NCBI GenBank assembly: GCA_965217615.1
Contig: CBDCIT010000032.1
Location: 62,001 to 126,000, forward strand
Direction: 5' to 3'
DNA: 64,000 nt
From: CAVOAK01 sp965217615
Lineage (GTDB): Bacteria; Pseudomonadota; Alphaproteobacteria; UBA8366; CAVOAK01
Both the position numbers and the translations under genes were made by a program. Positions 26,933 through 36,670 of the stretch are shown here, piece by piece; the first letter of the stretch is position 1, and each line of letters opens with the position of its first letter. A model generated the notes under the pieces. It was given only the letters and a program-made list of their open reading frames with translations, had not been told where the DNA came from and ran no database searches.

Positions 26933-28183
26933 ATGGCGCGCTATTCCATTTTCAGCATCCTCAGAAATGCGCTCAGCCATCACGAGAACTGGCAGCGTGC
27001 CTGGAGGAGCCCAGATCCGAGTCCGAGTTATGACGTCGTCATCGTCGGGGGTGGCGGCCACGGTCTTGCGACCGCCTACTATCTGGCCAAAGAACATGGG
27101 ATAACCAACGTTTGCGTCGTCGAGAAGGGATGGCTCGGCGGCGGCAACACTGGGCGCAATACGACGATCGTCCGCTCCAACTATCTGCAGGACGACAGTG
27201 CCCAGCTCTACGACCACGCGGTCAAGCTGTGGCAGGGCCTGAGCAGCGAGCTCAACTTCAACGTAATGTTCAGTCAGCGCGGCCTATTGCATCTCGCGCA
27301 CAACGTCCATGACCTTCAGGAAATCGGCCGCCGTGGCGAAGCAAACCGCCTGAACGGAATCGATGCCGAGTTCTTAACCCCGCAGCAAATCAAGGCTCTG
27401 GTGCCGATCATCGACACATCGGCGCGCATCCGCTATCCGATCCTCGGCGGCCTGCTCCAGAGACGCGGGGGCAACGCGCGCCACGACGCGATGGCTTGGG
27501 GATATGCCCGGGCGGCCGACGGACATGGCATCGATATCCTCCAGAACTGCGAGGTTACTGGTTTCGACATCCGACAGGGCCGGGTGTGGGGCGTGGAAAC
27601 GACGCGTGGGTCGATCACCACCAACAAAGTGGGCGTGGTCGTCGCGGGTCACTGCTCGGTGCTGGCGGAGATGGCCGGGTTGCGCTTCCCGATCGAGAGC
27701 ACGCCGTTGCAGGCGCTTGTGTCCGAGCCCGTCAAGCCAGTGCTCGATACCGTCATCATGTCAAATAGCGTGCACGTTTATGTGAGCCAGTCCGACAAGG
27801 GTGAACTCGTCGTCGGCGCTGGATCTGACATGTACAACTCCTATTCCCAGCGTGGCGGGTTCGACATCATCGAACAGCTGAGCGGTCCCCTTATCGAGTT
27901 GTTCCCGGTGTTCTCACGCCTGCGCATGCTGCGCCAATGGGGCGGTATCGTCGATGTGACGCCCGATCGCAGCCCAATCATATCCAAGACGTCGGTCAAG
28001 GGGCTATATTTCAACTGTGGCTGGGGCACCGGCGGGTTCAAGGCAACGCCTGGTTCAGGCCAAATTTTTGCCCACACAATTGCTCGCGACGAGCCACATT
28101 CCTACGCGGCGCCCTTCGCGTTGGAAAGATTCATATCTGGCGCGGTCATTGACGAGGCGGTCGCGGCCGCGGTCGCTCACTAA
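26933..28183 (+). CDS. soxB: Sarcosine oxidase beta subunit
   Basis: This 416-residue FAD subunit of heterotetrameric sarcosine oxidase starts MARYSIFSILRNALSHHENW, as SoxB proteins do. It has the dinucleotide site VVIVGGGGHGLATAYYLAKE at about residues 35-54, GGGNTGRNTTIVRSNY (FAD/FMN-binding region), and the C-terminal GWGTGGFKATPGSG loop that closes over the flavin. The enzyme oxidises sarcosine to glycine with O2, giving H2O2 and methylene-tetrahydrofolate. It is first in the classical soxBDAG order. The call is firm. Confidence 0.95.
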   Translation: MARYSIFSILRNALSHHENWQRAWRSPDPSPSYDVVIVGGGGHGLATAYYLAKEHGITNVCVVEKGWLGGGNTGRNTTIVRSNYLQDDSAQLYDHAVKLWQGLSSELNFNVMFSQRGLLHLAHNVHDLQEIGRRGEANRLNGIDAEFLTPQQIKALVPIIDTSARIRYPILGGLLQRRGGNARHDAMAWGYARAADGHGIDILQNCEVTGFDIRQGRVWGVETTRGSITTNKVGVVVAGHCSVLAEMAGLRFPIESTPLQALVSEPVKPVLDTVIMSNSVHVYVSQSDKGELVVGAGSDMYNSYSQRGGFDIIEQLSGPLIELFPVFSRLRMLRQWGGIVDVTPDRSPIISKTSVKGLYFNCGWGTGGFKATPGSGQIFAHTIARDEPHSYAAPFALERFISGAVIDEAVAAAVAH

Positions 28184-28201
28184 CGGCGGGACTGGGGCCA
28201 G

Positions 28202-28480
28202 ATGTTCCTCATCGAGTGTCCATGGTGCGGACCGCGTGACCAGCGCGAGTTTTCCTGCCATGGTGAGGCACATATCGCACGTCCGGCCGAGCCGCAAGCG
28301 CTAGATGATGACGCCTGGGCCGATTATTTGTTCATGCGCAAGAACCCAAAGGGTATCCACTTCGAACGCTGGGTTCACGACCGTGGCTGTCGTCGCTGGT
28401 TCAACGTCGCCCGGGACACGGTGACCGACAAGATACTGGCAGTCTATAAGATGGGCGCGCGGCCGCCGGAGCTTGGGTGA
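28202..28480 (+). CDS. soxD: Sarcosine oxidase delta subunit
   Basis: This 92-residue zinc-binding subunit has the four ligands in place: the Cys pair in IECPWCG near the N-terminus, and the His and Cys in WVHDRGCRRWF near residues 59-63. Length and motif match SoxD exactly. It lies 18 bases after soxB and overlaps the soxA start by four bases, consistent with co-assembly of the alpha-beta-gamma-delta complex in the cytoplasm. Confidence 0.95.
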   Translation: MFLIECPWCGPRDQREFSCHGEAHIARPAEPQALDDDAWADYLFMRKNPKGIHFERWVHDRGCRRWFNVARDTVTDKILAVYKMGARPPELG

Positions 28481-31400
28481 ACGTGCAGCACAATCGTCTT
28501 GCCAAAGGCGGCCGGATCGATCGATCGCGGTTGCTCAGCTTCCGGTTCGACGGCAAGGAGCTGGAGGGCTATGCAGGTGACACGCTAGCCTCGGCGCTGC
28601 TCGCCAATGACATTCATTTCGTTGCCCGCAGCTTCAAGTACCACCGGCCCCGCGGGATCCTTTCCGCGGGCGCGGAGGAGGCAAACGCACTGGTCACAGT
28701 AGGAAAGGGTGCGCGGGCAACCCCGAATCAGCGCGCCACGCAGATCGAGCTCCACCAGGGACTCGAGGCGAAGAGCCAGAACCACTGGCCATCGCTGCAC
28801 TTCGACGTAGGCGTGCTCAACGACTGGCTTTCATTCCTCTACCCGGCAGGCTTCTATTACAAGACTTTCATGTGGCCGCCGGGATTCTGGATGTACTACG
28901 AACGATTCATTCGGCGGGCTGCAGGGCTCGGCCGCTGCCCGTCCGCGCCGGACCCGGACCGCTACGAGAAGCGGTACGCGCACGCAGACGTCCTTGTTGT
29001 CGGCGCGGGTCCAGCCGGGCTCGCGGCAGCTCTAGCGGCCGGCAGCACCGGTGCACGGGTGATCCTTGCTGACGAACAGGCCGAGTTCGGCGGTTCCCTG
29101 TTAAGCGAGACAGCGGAGATCGCTCATCGGCCAGCCACGGATTGGTTGGACGCGACTGTAAATGAGCTCAAGGGGTTAGAAGAAGGGATCCTCTTGAAGC
29201 GAAGCACAGTCGCCGGCTACTACAACGACAACTTCCTCACCATTGTCGAGCGCGCCGGTGACCACGCGGAGAGTACAGATCACACTAGCCGGGTGCCACG
29301 CGAACGTCTGTGGCTGGTACGCTCCAAGCAGGTGGTGCTGGCGACGGGCGCCATCGAGCGGCCGCTCGTATTCGCTGGCAACGATCGCCCGGGTGTGATG
29401 TTGGCAGACGCCGCCCGGACCTACGTCCGCCGATACGGCGTGCAGCCAGGCAAGCGTGCCGTCGTCTTCACGAACAACGACAGCGCTTATGGCGCGGCTC
29501 TGGCAATGGCCCAGGCAGGTATGGGGGTGCAGGTGATCGACCTTCGCTCAGAACCGGGCGGTCCGCTAGTGGAGAGAGTTCGAGACGTGGGCGTCGAGGT
29601 GCTGCACGGACACGCCATCGTCGCCACCTGGGGGCGCAAGCGGGTCCGGGCTGTGGACGTTATGACGCTCGACGGAGCGGGGGCGTCGATCGGAGGCCGG
29701 TCCCGTCGCTTCGAGTGCGATATTGTCGCGATGTCCGGAGGCTGGAATCCGACGGTACACTTGTTCAGCCAGTCGCGCGGCACGCTCGAATACGGCGCGG
29801 ATCTGTCGTCTTTCGTCCCCGGTGAATCATTCCAGGCCGAGCGCTCGGCCGGCGCCTGCAACGGCGCCCAAACGCTTGAGCGCGCGCTGGAGGAGGGGTT
29901 TAAGGCGGGCGCTTCGGCGGCGTGCGATGCGGGCTTCGGCGACGGCCGGCCCCCGACGACACCATCCGTAGAGGCGGACGGCACGAGGACAGTGGCCCCA
30001 CGGGCCCTGTGGAACGTCCCGTCGGTCGGTGGCGGGCAAAAGCTGACCCGTCATTTTATCGATCTGCAGAACGATGTTACGGCGGCGGATATACGACTTG
30101 CCGCGCGCGAAGGCTATTTCGCGATCGAACATCTTAAGCGCTATACAACAACGGGGATGGGCACGGACCAGGGTAAGACTTCGAACCTCAACGCTTTGGC
30201 AGTCATGGCTGAGATTCGTGACGCGACGATTCCTGAAGTTGGTCATACGACGTTCCGACCGCCCTATACACCGGTGACATTTGGTACCATTGCGGGCCGG
30301 GATATTGGCGACTTCCTCGACGCCACGCGGCGTACGCCGATGCATGACTGGCACGAGTCCCACGGCGCAGTCTTCGAGAATGTCGGACAGTGGAAGCGAC
30401 CGCGTTATTATGCGAAGTCGGACGAGACGATGCTTGACGCCGTCAACCGCGAGGCCCTCGCCGCGCGAACCGGCGTCGGCATTCTCGACGCCTCGACCTT
30501 GGGCAAGATCGAGATCGAGGGTCCGGACGCGCTCTCACTCCTCAATATGGTCTACACCAACGATCTGTCGAAACTAGAGATCGGACGCTGCCGCTACGGT
30601 CTTATGCTGCGCGAAGATGGCATGGTCTTCGACGATGGGACGACGACGCGGTTGGGCGACAACCATTACCTGATGACCACCACTACTGGCAACGCGGCTG
30701 CGGTGCTCTCGTGGCTTGAGGAGTGGCTACAGACCGAATGGCCGCAGATGCGTGTCTTCTGCACTTCGGTGACCGACGCGTGGGCCACGCTCTCGATTTG
30801 CGGGCCACGCTGCCGGGAGTTGCTGAGCCGTTTGACCCGCGACATTGACCTCGGGGCCGACGCCTTTCCCTTCATGACCATGCTTGAGGGAACCGTCGCC
30901 GGTGCGCCAGCGCGCGTCCTGCGCATCAGCTTCACGGGCGAGCTGTCGTACGAGATTAACGTGCCGGCGGGATACGGGGTGGCGCTCTGGGAGGCACTGA
31001 TGGAAATTGGTAAAGACCTTGACATCTGCGCTTATGGGACAGAAGCGATGCACGTTCTGCGCGCCGAAAGGGGCTTCATCATTGTTGGCCAGGAAACCGA
31101 CGGCACGGTGACGCCGGACGACATCGGCATGGACTGGATCGTGTCCAAAACCAAGACGGATTTTCTGGGACGCCGCTCGCTTGTTCGCAGCGACACTGTG
31201 CGGCCGGACCGAAAACAGTTGGTGGGCCTGGTATGTGACGACCCAGCAATCGTCCTGCCCGAAGGCGCCCATCTCGTTGAGGCCGACGGCCAGCGTCCGC
31301 CAATGGCAACGCTCGGTCACGTTACGTCGAGCTACTTCAGCCCCAACGTCGGCCGCGGCATCGCCTTAGCGCTCATCCGCAGCGGTCGCAGCTGTATCGG

Positions 31401-31500
31401 ACAGCGGCTTTACGCACCGCTAGCCGACGGCCACTCGGTCGCGGTCGCGGTCAACGAAGCCACTTTCCTCGACAAGGAGGGTGCACGTGCCCGCGGCTAG
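28477..31500 (+). CDS. soxA: Sarcosine oxidase alpha subunit
   Basis: This 1007-residue protein has the three-part SoxA layout. An N-terminal 2Fe-2S-ferredoxin-like fold without cluster covers residues 1-100 (KYHRPRGILSAGAEEANALV). A pyridine-nucleotide-disulfide-type domain binding NAD follows from about 170 (VLVVGAGPAGLAAALAAGST). A C-terminal GcvT-like folate domain runs from about 620 (HDWHESHGAVFENVGQWKRP). The start is GTG, overlapping the soxD stop. The length is standard for the family. The folate domain captures the methylene group released by SoxB. Confidence 0.95.
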   Translation: MNVQHNRLAKGGRIDRSRLLSFRFDGKELEGYAGDTLASALLANDIHFVARSFKYHRPRGILSAGAEEANALVTVGKGARATPNQRATQIELHQGLEAKSQNHWPSLHFDVGVLNDWLSFLYPAGFYYKTFMWPPGFWMYYERFIRRAAGLGRCPSAPDPDRYEKRYAHADVLVVGAGPAGLAAALAAGSTGARVILADEQAEFGGSLLSETAEIAHRPATDWLDATVNELKGLEEGILLKRSTVAGYYNDNFLTIVERAGDHAESTDHTSRVPRERLWLVRSKQVVLATGAIERPLVFAGNDRPGVMLADAARTYVRRYGVQPGKRAVVFTNNDSAYGAALAMAQAGMGVQVIDLRSEPGGPLVERVRDVGVEVLHGHAIVATWGRKRVRAVDVMTLDGAGASIGGRSRRFECDIVAMSGGWNPTVHLFSQSRGTLEYGADLSSFVPGESFQAERSAGACNGAQTLERALEEGFKAGASAACDAGFGDGRPPTTPSVEADGTRTVAPRALWNVPSVGGGQKLTRHFIDLQNDVTAADIRLAAREGYFAIEHLKRYTTTGMGTDQGKTSNLNALAVMAEIRDATIPEVGHTTFRPPYTPVTFGTIAGRDIGDFLDATRRTPMHDWHESHGAVFENVGQWKRPRYYAKSDETMLDAVNREALAARTGVGILDASTLGKIEIEGPDALSLLNMVYTNDLSKLEIGRCRYGLMLREDGMVFDDGTTTRLGDNHYLMTTTTGNAAAVLSWLEEWLQTEWPQMRVFCTSVTDAWATLSICGPRCRELLSRLTRDIDLGADAFPFMTMLEGTVAGAPARVLRISFTGELSYEINVPAGYGVALWEALMEIGKDLDICAYGTEAMHVLRAERGFIIVGQETDGTVTPDDIGMDWIVSKTKTDFLGRRSLVRSDTVRPDRKQLVGLVCDDPAIVLPEGAHLVEADGQRPPMATLGHVTSSYFSPNVGRGIALALIRSGRSCIGQRLYAPLADGHSVAVAVNEATFLDKEGARARG

Positions 31501-32068
31501 CGACGTAGAACGACGCGCACTACTCGTGCAAACCACGGCGACCGTGCGCGGTCCCGTGACGTTGCGCGTAGCGCCACCGCGTGGGCAAATCGGGTTGCGC
31601 GGCGACCCAGCAGTGCCCGACTTCGGAATCGGCATCGAAGGCGCCATCGGCCTCAGTCTTCCAACCAAACCCAACATGACGACTGCGGCGCAAGGGTTGA
31701 GCGCGCTTTGGCTCGGACCCGACGAATGGCTGATCCTAACCCCACCGGATGGCCAGGATGAGGTGGTCCGCAATTTGGGCCGAGCGTTAGAAAACGTGCA
31801 CGCCTCAATCATCGATCTCACGGATGCGCGAGCGGTCATCCGTGTCTCGGGCGCGAAGGCCCGGGAACTCCTGGCAAAGGGATGCCCGTTAGACCTCCAC
31901 CCGCGAGTATTTGCATCTGGCGCTTGCGCGCAATCGCTGTTCGCCAAGGCCAACATAATCCTACACAAGCTCCATGCGGACGAAACATTTGAACTATACG
32001 TTGCCCGTAGTTGCGCGACCTACATGTGGGATTGGCTTGAAGATGCGGCGCTTGAGTATAGAAGCTAA
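31487..32068 (+). CDS. soxG: Sarcosine oxidase gamma subunit
   Basis: This is a subunit of about 193 residues related to the GcvT fold. The GTG at 31487 is six bases after an AAGGAGG ribosome site and overlaps the last codons of soxA. A GTG two codons earlier is also possible. Family features are LRVAPPRGQIGLRGDP, ALWLGPDEWLILTPPDGQ and IIDLTDARAVIRVSGAKA. It ends the sox operon and converges on the regulator gene with 27 bases between them. Confidence 0.93.
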   Translation: MPAASDVERRALLVQTTATVRGPVTLRVAPPRGQIGLRGDPAVPDFGIGIEGAIGLSLPTKPNMTTAAQGLSALWLGPDEWLILTPPDGQDEVVRNLGRALENVHASIIDLTDARAVIRVSGAKARELLAKGCPLDLHPRVFASGACAQSLFAKANIILHKLHADETFELYVARSCATYMWDWLEDAALEYRS

Positions 32069-32095
32069 ATAACTGCAGGACTCATGCCCACAGTT

Positions 32096-33064
32096 TCAAT
32101 CGACACTGCGGCGATCGGCGCGAGGCGGACGTCCAAACTGTGCTCGATAAGCGCGCGAAAAGTAGGAGGCGCAAGGAAATCCGCAGGCCATGCCAACCTC
32201 AGTGACGCTCATACTCGTCTGTTGCAGAAGCTGGCGTGCACGCGAGAGGCGAAGTTTGCGGTAGTAGCCCGTCGGTGTATCGGTGAGATAGTCGCAGAAC
32301 AAACGCTCGGCCTGGCGGAGCGATACGCCGCCAAGCGCGGCGAGCGACTTGGGACCAAGCGGCTCCTCAATATTCGCCTCCATCGCCTCGACCATCCTCA
32401 GAAGGCTAGGGTGGTGAACGCCCAGGCGTCCCGAAAGCTGCATGCGCTGGTGGTCTGAACGGTTGCGGATGCGGTCGTGAATGAACTGCTCGGAAATGCC
32501 GACAGCCAGGTCATGGCCGTGCTTGGCTGCTATTTGGTGCAGCATCATGTCGAGAGCGGCTGTGCCACCGGCACAAGTGTATCGGTCGCGGTCAGTCTCA
32601 AATAGTTCGTACGTGACCTCGATGTGCGGAAACTCCTCCATAAAGGCCGGTATGCTCTCCCAGTGCATGGTCACGCGATAGACATCGAGCAGCCCGGCAA
32701 CTGCAAGGGGATGGCAGCCGGTATCGAGCGCACCAATTGCGGCACCTTGGCGTTCCAATCGTCGCAGCCGCGACAGCAAGTCCGGCGTCTCATAGCACTC
32801 CGGCTCGAAACTCGAGCAGACAATGATGTTAGAGAGCGAATCCGCTGTCCAGAATGGCGCGTCAGCGAGGATGGTCATGTCATTACTAGCGGTGACCGCC
32901 TCCCCGTCGAGGGAAAATACCCGCCAGCGAAAGAGAGTTCTGCCGGCAAGTCGGTTCGCGACCCGCAATGGCTCCAGAGCGGAGAAGAACGCGAGCATCG
33001 CGAAGCGCGGGAGGAGCAAGAAGTTGAGGCAATCCGGCTCGCGGTCGATTGAACTAGCAAACAA
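32096..33064 (-). CDS. GlxA/GbdR-type AraC-family transcriptional activator
   Basis: This 322-residue protein has a DJ-1/PfpI-like sensor domain at about residues 12-190 and a C-terminal AraC DNA-binding domain with two helix-turn-helix units (GGVSLRQAERLFCDYL and SVTEVGMACGFPCASYFSRA). This GlxA layout is that of GbdR, which responds to glycine betaine and dimethylglycine and controls betaine, carnitine and sarcosine catabolic genes in pseudomonads, and of CdhR-like carnitine regulators. Its location between sox and the carnitine genes supports such a role. The inducer is inferred, not shown. Confidence 0.85.
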   Translation of the reverse strand: MFASSIDREPDCLNFLLLPRFAMLAFFSALEPLRVANRLAGRTLFRWRVFSLDGEAVTASNDMTILADAPFWTADSLSNIIVCSSFEPECYETPDLLSRLRRLERQGAAIGALDTGCHPLAVAGLLDVYRVTMHWESIPAFMEEFPHIEVTYELFETDRDRYTCAGGTAALDMMLHQIAAKHGHDLAVGISEQFIHDRIRNRSDHQRMQLSGRLGVHHPSLLRMVEAMEANIEEPLGPKSLAALGGVSLRQAERLFCDYLTDTPTGYYRKLRLSRARQLLQQTSMSVTEVGMACGFPCASYFSRAYRAQFGRPPRADRRSVD

Positions 33065-33303
33065 GTTACCGTCTCATTCCGTTCGTCGGTCTGAAGGTGT
33101 CCACTGCGGTCCATCCGGCGGGCCGGTAGAGCGTCTCCCGACGCTTTCGCGCCCTGCGGCGATCTTACCGCCCCAGCCAGTCGCCTTGAAGTACGTGATA
33201 CTAGTTAGGCTGCGCGTGTCGCGGTAGGTCACGGTGCCGTCGGTGGCGGGCAAGCTGTAAGCCGTTCACTCACTAGGATCATGCAGCTTATGGCTGGACC
33301 AAC

Positions 33304-35427
33304 ATGACGCGACAAGACAACCTTCGGCGGCTTCTCTATCCCGACCGGGTCGCCTTCATCGGCGGCCAGGATCTCGCGGAGACCATCCGCCAATGCAAAG
33401 CGACAGGATTCGGCGGCGAGATCTGGGTCGTCAACCCACGACACAAGGAGATTGCTGGCCACCGGTGTCACTCTTCGGTCGAGGACCTGCCGGCCGCCCC
33501 GGACGCCGCCTTTATCGCCGTCAGGCGGGAGCTCAGCATCGGGATCGTTCGCGCGCTCGCAGCCCGCGGTGCGGGAGGCTGCGTCTGCTACGCCGCGGGC
33601 TTCGGGGAAGCCGGGCGGGAAGGCGCAGCGCTTGAGCGCGAACTCATGGATGCGGCCGGGGAGATGGCCGTCGTCGGTCCCAACTGTTACGGCGTGCTTA
33701 ATTGTCTCGACGGGGTGAGCCTGTTCCCCGCCCCCCACGGTGGAAGGCGCGTCGATCACGGCGTGGCGATCGTCTCGCAAAGCGGAAACGTCAGCCTCAA
33801 CGTGACCATGAACGAGCGGTCCCTGCCGCTCGCCTTCGTCATCAGTGCGGGCAACCAGGCGCTGCTCGAACTCGCCGACTACGTCAAGGCGCTCGCAGAG
33901 GACGGAAGGGTGACAGCGATTGGACTTTATATTGAAGGCTTGAAAGACGTTGCCGCCTTCGACCGCGCTGTGGCCCGCGCGACGGAGAAAGGCAAGCCGG
34001 TGGTCGCCCTGAAGGTCGGCAGCTCCAGGGTGGGGGCGCGGATGGCGCTTAGCCACACCGGCTCACTCGCCGGATCGGAGGCGCTTTACGAGGCACTGTT
34101 CGATCGCCTGGGCGTGATCCACGCGGCCTCGCTCACCGCGATGCTAGAAACGCTCAAGTTCCTCGCGATCTCGGGACCGTTGCCGGGTAACCGACTTAGC
34201 CTTCTGACGGCTTCCGGTGGGGACGCGGCCATGGCGGCCGACCTTGCGGCCAGTGTCGGACTCGAGATACCGCCGCTCAGCAAGCGTCAATTCGCGGACC
34301 TGCGCGCGCAGGTCGGACCCACTGTGGAAGTAGCCAACCCACTCGATTACAACGTCCCCCTTTGGGGAGAGGCCGAAGGGCTTGAACGCTGTTTCGAGAC
34401 CATGATGGAGGGCCCAGCTGACGCGACGCTCCTTATCCTCGATTATCCGCGTCCCGGCTCGTTGGGAGTCGAGGCGTGGGACGCCGCGACCGACGCGTTC
34501 ATCCGGGCCAAGTCCAGAACCGGCAAGCTCGCGGCTGTTGCAAGCACCATGTCCGAGTCGCTGCCTGAGTCGGTACGCGAGCGCTTGATAGCCCACGGGG
34601 TGACACCACTCCAGGGGCTGGAAGACGCAATCCGCGCCCTTGGCGCTGCCGCATGGCTCGGCTCTAGGCATGAGGCGGAAGGTATGGGAAGGGCTGTACG
34701 CATGGAACCGTTGCTCGCACATGGCCCTGCGCCCAAGGCGCCGCGGGTACATGACGAGTGGGAAGCAAAACGCCGACTCGCGGAATTCGGGCTGAAAGTG
34801 CCCGAAGGCCGTGTCGCTTTAGCCGCGGACGCGCCTGCGGTAGCCAAAGCGATAGGATTTCCGGTTGTGGCCAAGGCGACGAGCCCGGCCCCGGCGCGCA
34901 AGCTGGCGACTGGGGCCATGGCGCTCGACCTCAGGAGCGCGGACGAGGTCGCGGCGGCCGTAGAGAGCATTGGCTCAGCGGTCGCCAACATTTCGGGCGC
35001 TGGCCGGAAGTTTCTCATCGAGCGGATGGTCCGAGGCGCTGTCGCCGAGCTCATTGTCGGTGTCAAACGCGACGAACAATTCGGTCTTGCGCTGGTCATC
35101 GGGTCGGGGGGCGAGCTCGTCAATCTGGTTGCGGACACCCGAATCCTTTTGCTGCCCACTAACCGGCGCGAAATTTCCGTCGCTCTCGGCTTGCTGAAGG
35201 CGGCGCTACTGATCACTGGCGCATGCGGGCGCCCGGTTGGCGACATGGACGCTACGATTGACGCCGTGCTCGCCGTGGCGGCCTTCGCAGAGCACCACCG
35301 CGGCAGCCTGGTGGAGCTCGACATCAATCCCTTGCTCGTGTTGCGCAGCGGCGAGGGAGCGGTGGTTGCCGACGCGCTCATTGTGATGGCGGCAGAGGAC
35401 GGCGGCGATGGGACCGCGGTCCTATAA
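33304..35427 (+). CDS. NDP-forming acyl-CoA synthetase (acetate-CoA ligase family)
   Basis: This 707-residue fused alpha-beta acyl-CoA synthetase has an N-terminal CoA-binding Rossmann domain (RLLYPDRVAFIGGQDLAETI, residues 1-130). A succinyl-CoA-ligase-like flavodoxin domain follows with the phosphorylated-His region LSHTGSLAGSEALYEALF near residue 245. A C-terminal ATP-grasp domain lies at about 490-700, where ELDINPLLVL is characteristic. It heads a run with an acyl-CoA dehydrogenase and an enoyl-CoA hydratase next to carnitine genes, so gamma-butyrobetaine or crotonobetaine is a likely substrate. That substrate is inference. Confidence 0.82.
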   Translation: MTRQDNLRRLLYPDRVAFIGGQDLAETIRQCKATGFGGEIWVVNPRHKEIAGHRCHSSVEDLPAAPDAAFIAVRRELSIGIVRALAARGAGGCVCYAAGFGEAGREGAALERELMDAAGEMAVVGPNCYGVLNCLDGVSLFPAPHGGRRVDHGVAIVSQSGNVSLNVTMNERSLPLAFVISAGNQALLELADYVKALAEDGRVTAIGLYIEGLKDVAAFDRAVARATEKGKPVVALKVGSSRVGARMALSHTGSLAGSEALYEALFDRLGVIHAASLTAMLETLKFLAISGPLPGNRLSLLTASGGDAAMAADLAASVGLEIPPLSKRQFADLRAQVGPTVEVANPLDYNVPLWGEAEGLERCFETMMEGPADATLLILDYPRPGSLGVEAWDAATDAFIRAKSRTGKLAAVASTMSESLPESVRERLIAHGVTPLQGLEDAIRALGAAAWLGSRHEAEGMGRAVRMEPLLAHGPAPKAPRVHDEWEAKRRLAEFGLKVPEGRVALAADAPAVAKAIGFPVVAKATSPAPARKLATGAMALDLRSADEVAAAVESIGSAVANISGAGRKFLIERMVRGAVAELIVGVKRDEQFGLALVIGSGGELVNLVADTRILLLPTNRREISVALGLLKAALLITGACGRPVGDMDATIDAVLAVAAFAEHHRGSLVELDINPLLVLRSGEGAVVADALIVMAAEDGGDGTAVL

Positions 35428-35457
35428 GGCCGACGTCGCCAGCGGGAGATTTTGTCA

Positions 35458-36618
35458 ATGGATTTCGGATTGAGTGTCGAACAACAGCTCCTTGTCGAGA
35501 GCGTCCGCGCTTTCGTGGAGGAAGAACTCTATCACCACGAGGCGGAGGTGGAGCGCAGCGACGAGGTGCCGGACAATGTCGCCCGGGCGATCCGCGAGAA
35601 GGCGATCGCACAGGGCTTCTATGCTGCGAACATGCCAGAAGAGATCGGCGGCGGTGGGCTCGACAATCTGAGCCAGACCTTACTGGAACGCGAACTCGGT
35701 CGCGCCTCCTTTGCGCTGCAAGCCTTGGTTGCCCAACCCAGCCGCATCCTCAGGGCCTGTTCCGACGAGCAGATCGACGCCTACCTAAAACCATGCGTGC
35801 GCGGCGAGCGCATCGACTGTCTGGCGCTAACCGAACCTGGCGCTGGTTCGGATCTTGGCGCGATGGCAACGAAGGCAGTGCGCGATGGCGACGACTACTT
35901 GATCAATGGCACCAAGCATTTCATCAGTCACGCCGACTGCGCGGACTTCGTCATTCTGTTCGCGGTGACTGGCAATGACGAGACGCCGCGGGGTCCCAGA
36001 AACCGTGTCACCTGCTTCCTTGTCGATAAAGGGACGCCGGGATTCGAGGCCCGCCCCGGGCCTGGCTGTGTGTCACACCGCGGGTATCATCACTCGGAAC
36101 TGGTGTTCAGCGATTGTCGGGTCGACAGGGGTCACGTGCTGGGTGAGGAAGGCAACGGCTTCGAGCTCGCCAACGAGTGGCTCGCCTCCAGCCGTATCAC
36201 AGTCGCTGCCATGTGCGTCGGCCGCGCTCAACGCGTGCTGGAGATGGCTGCCGAGTGGGCAGCGACCCGGCGCCAGTTCGGCCAGCCCATCGGTCGCTTC
36301 CAGGGCACCTCATTCAAGCTCGCTGACATGGCCACCGATATCGCCGCCGCCGAGCTGTTGACCTTGAACGCGGCCTGGAAGCTCGACCAGGGGACGATGA
36401 CTTCGGAGGACGTCGCCATGGCAAAGCTCAGCGCCACCGAAATGCTGGGCAGGGCGACGGACGATGCCGTACAGATCTTCGGCGGTATGGGCCTCATGGA
36501 CGAGCTCCCGATCGAGCGGTTTTGGCGAGACGCGCGAGTCGAGCGCATCTGGGACGGGACCAGCGAGATTCAGCGCCACATCATCTCCCGGGCGCTCTTG
36601 CGGCAGCACGAGAGATGA
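35458..36618 (+). CDS. Acyl-CoA dehydrogenase, CaiA-like
   Basis: This FAD-dependent acyl-CoA dehydrogenase is about 386 residues long. FAD-site motifs CLALTEPGAGSDLGAMAT and GTKHFISHADCADF are in place, and the C-terminus has QIFGGMGLMDELPIERFWRD then IWDGTSEIQRHI. At the usual catalytic-base position many family members read EGT where this reads DGT; whether Asp works here is an open point. The chosen ATG (35458) starts MDFGLSVEQQ; a TTG two codons earlier is also possible. With the upstream ligase and downstream hydratase it could oxidise gamma-butyrobetainyl-CoA to crotonobetainyl-CoA, donating electrons to the EtfAB encoded nearby. Confidence 0.87.
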   Translation: MDFGLSVEQQLLVESVRAFVEEELYHHEAEVERSDEVPDNVARAIREKAIAQGFYAANMPEEIGGGGLDNLSQTLLERELGRASFALQALVAQPSRILRACSDEQIDAYLKPCVRGERIDCLALTEPGAGSDLGAMATKAVRDGDDYLINGTKHFISHADCADFVILFAVTGNDETPRGPRNRVTCFLVDKGTPGFEARPGPGCVSHRGYHHSELVFSDCRVDRGHVLGEEGNGFELANEWLASSRITVAAMCVGRAQRVLEMAAEWAATRRQFGQPIGRFQGTSFKLADMATDIAAAELLTLNAAWKLDQGTMTSEDVAMAKLSATEMLGRATDDAVQIFGGMGLMDELPIERFWRDARVERIWDGTSEIQRHIISRALLRQHER

Positions 36619-36670
36619 AGCGAGAGAGCCCTCGATTGGCCACGTCAATTACTGAGTTGAGGACTAAACC

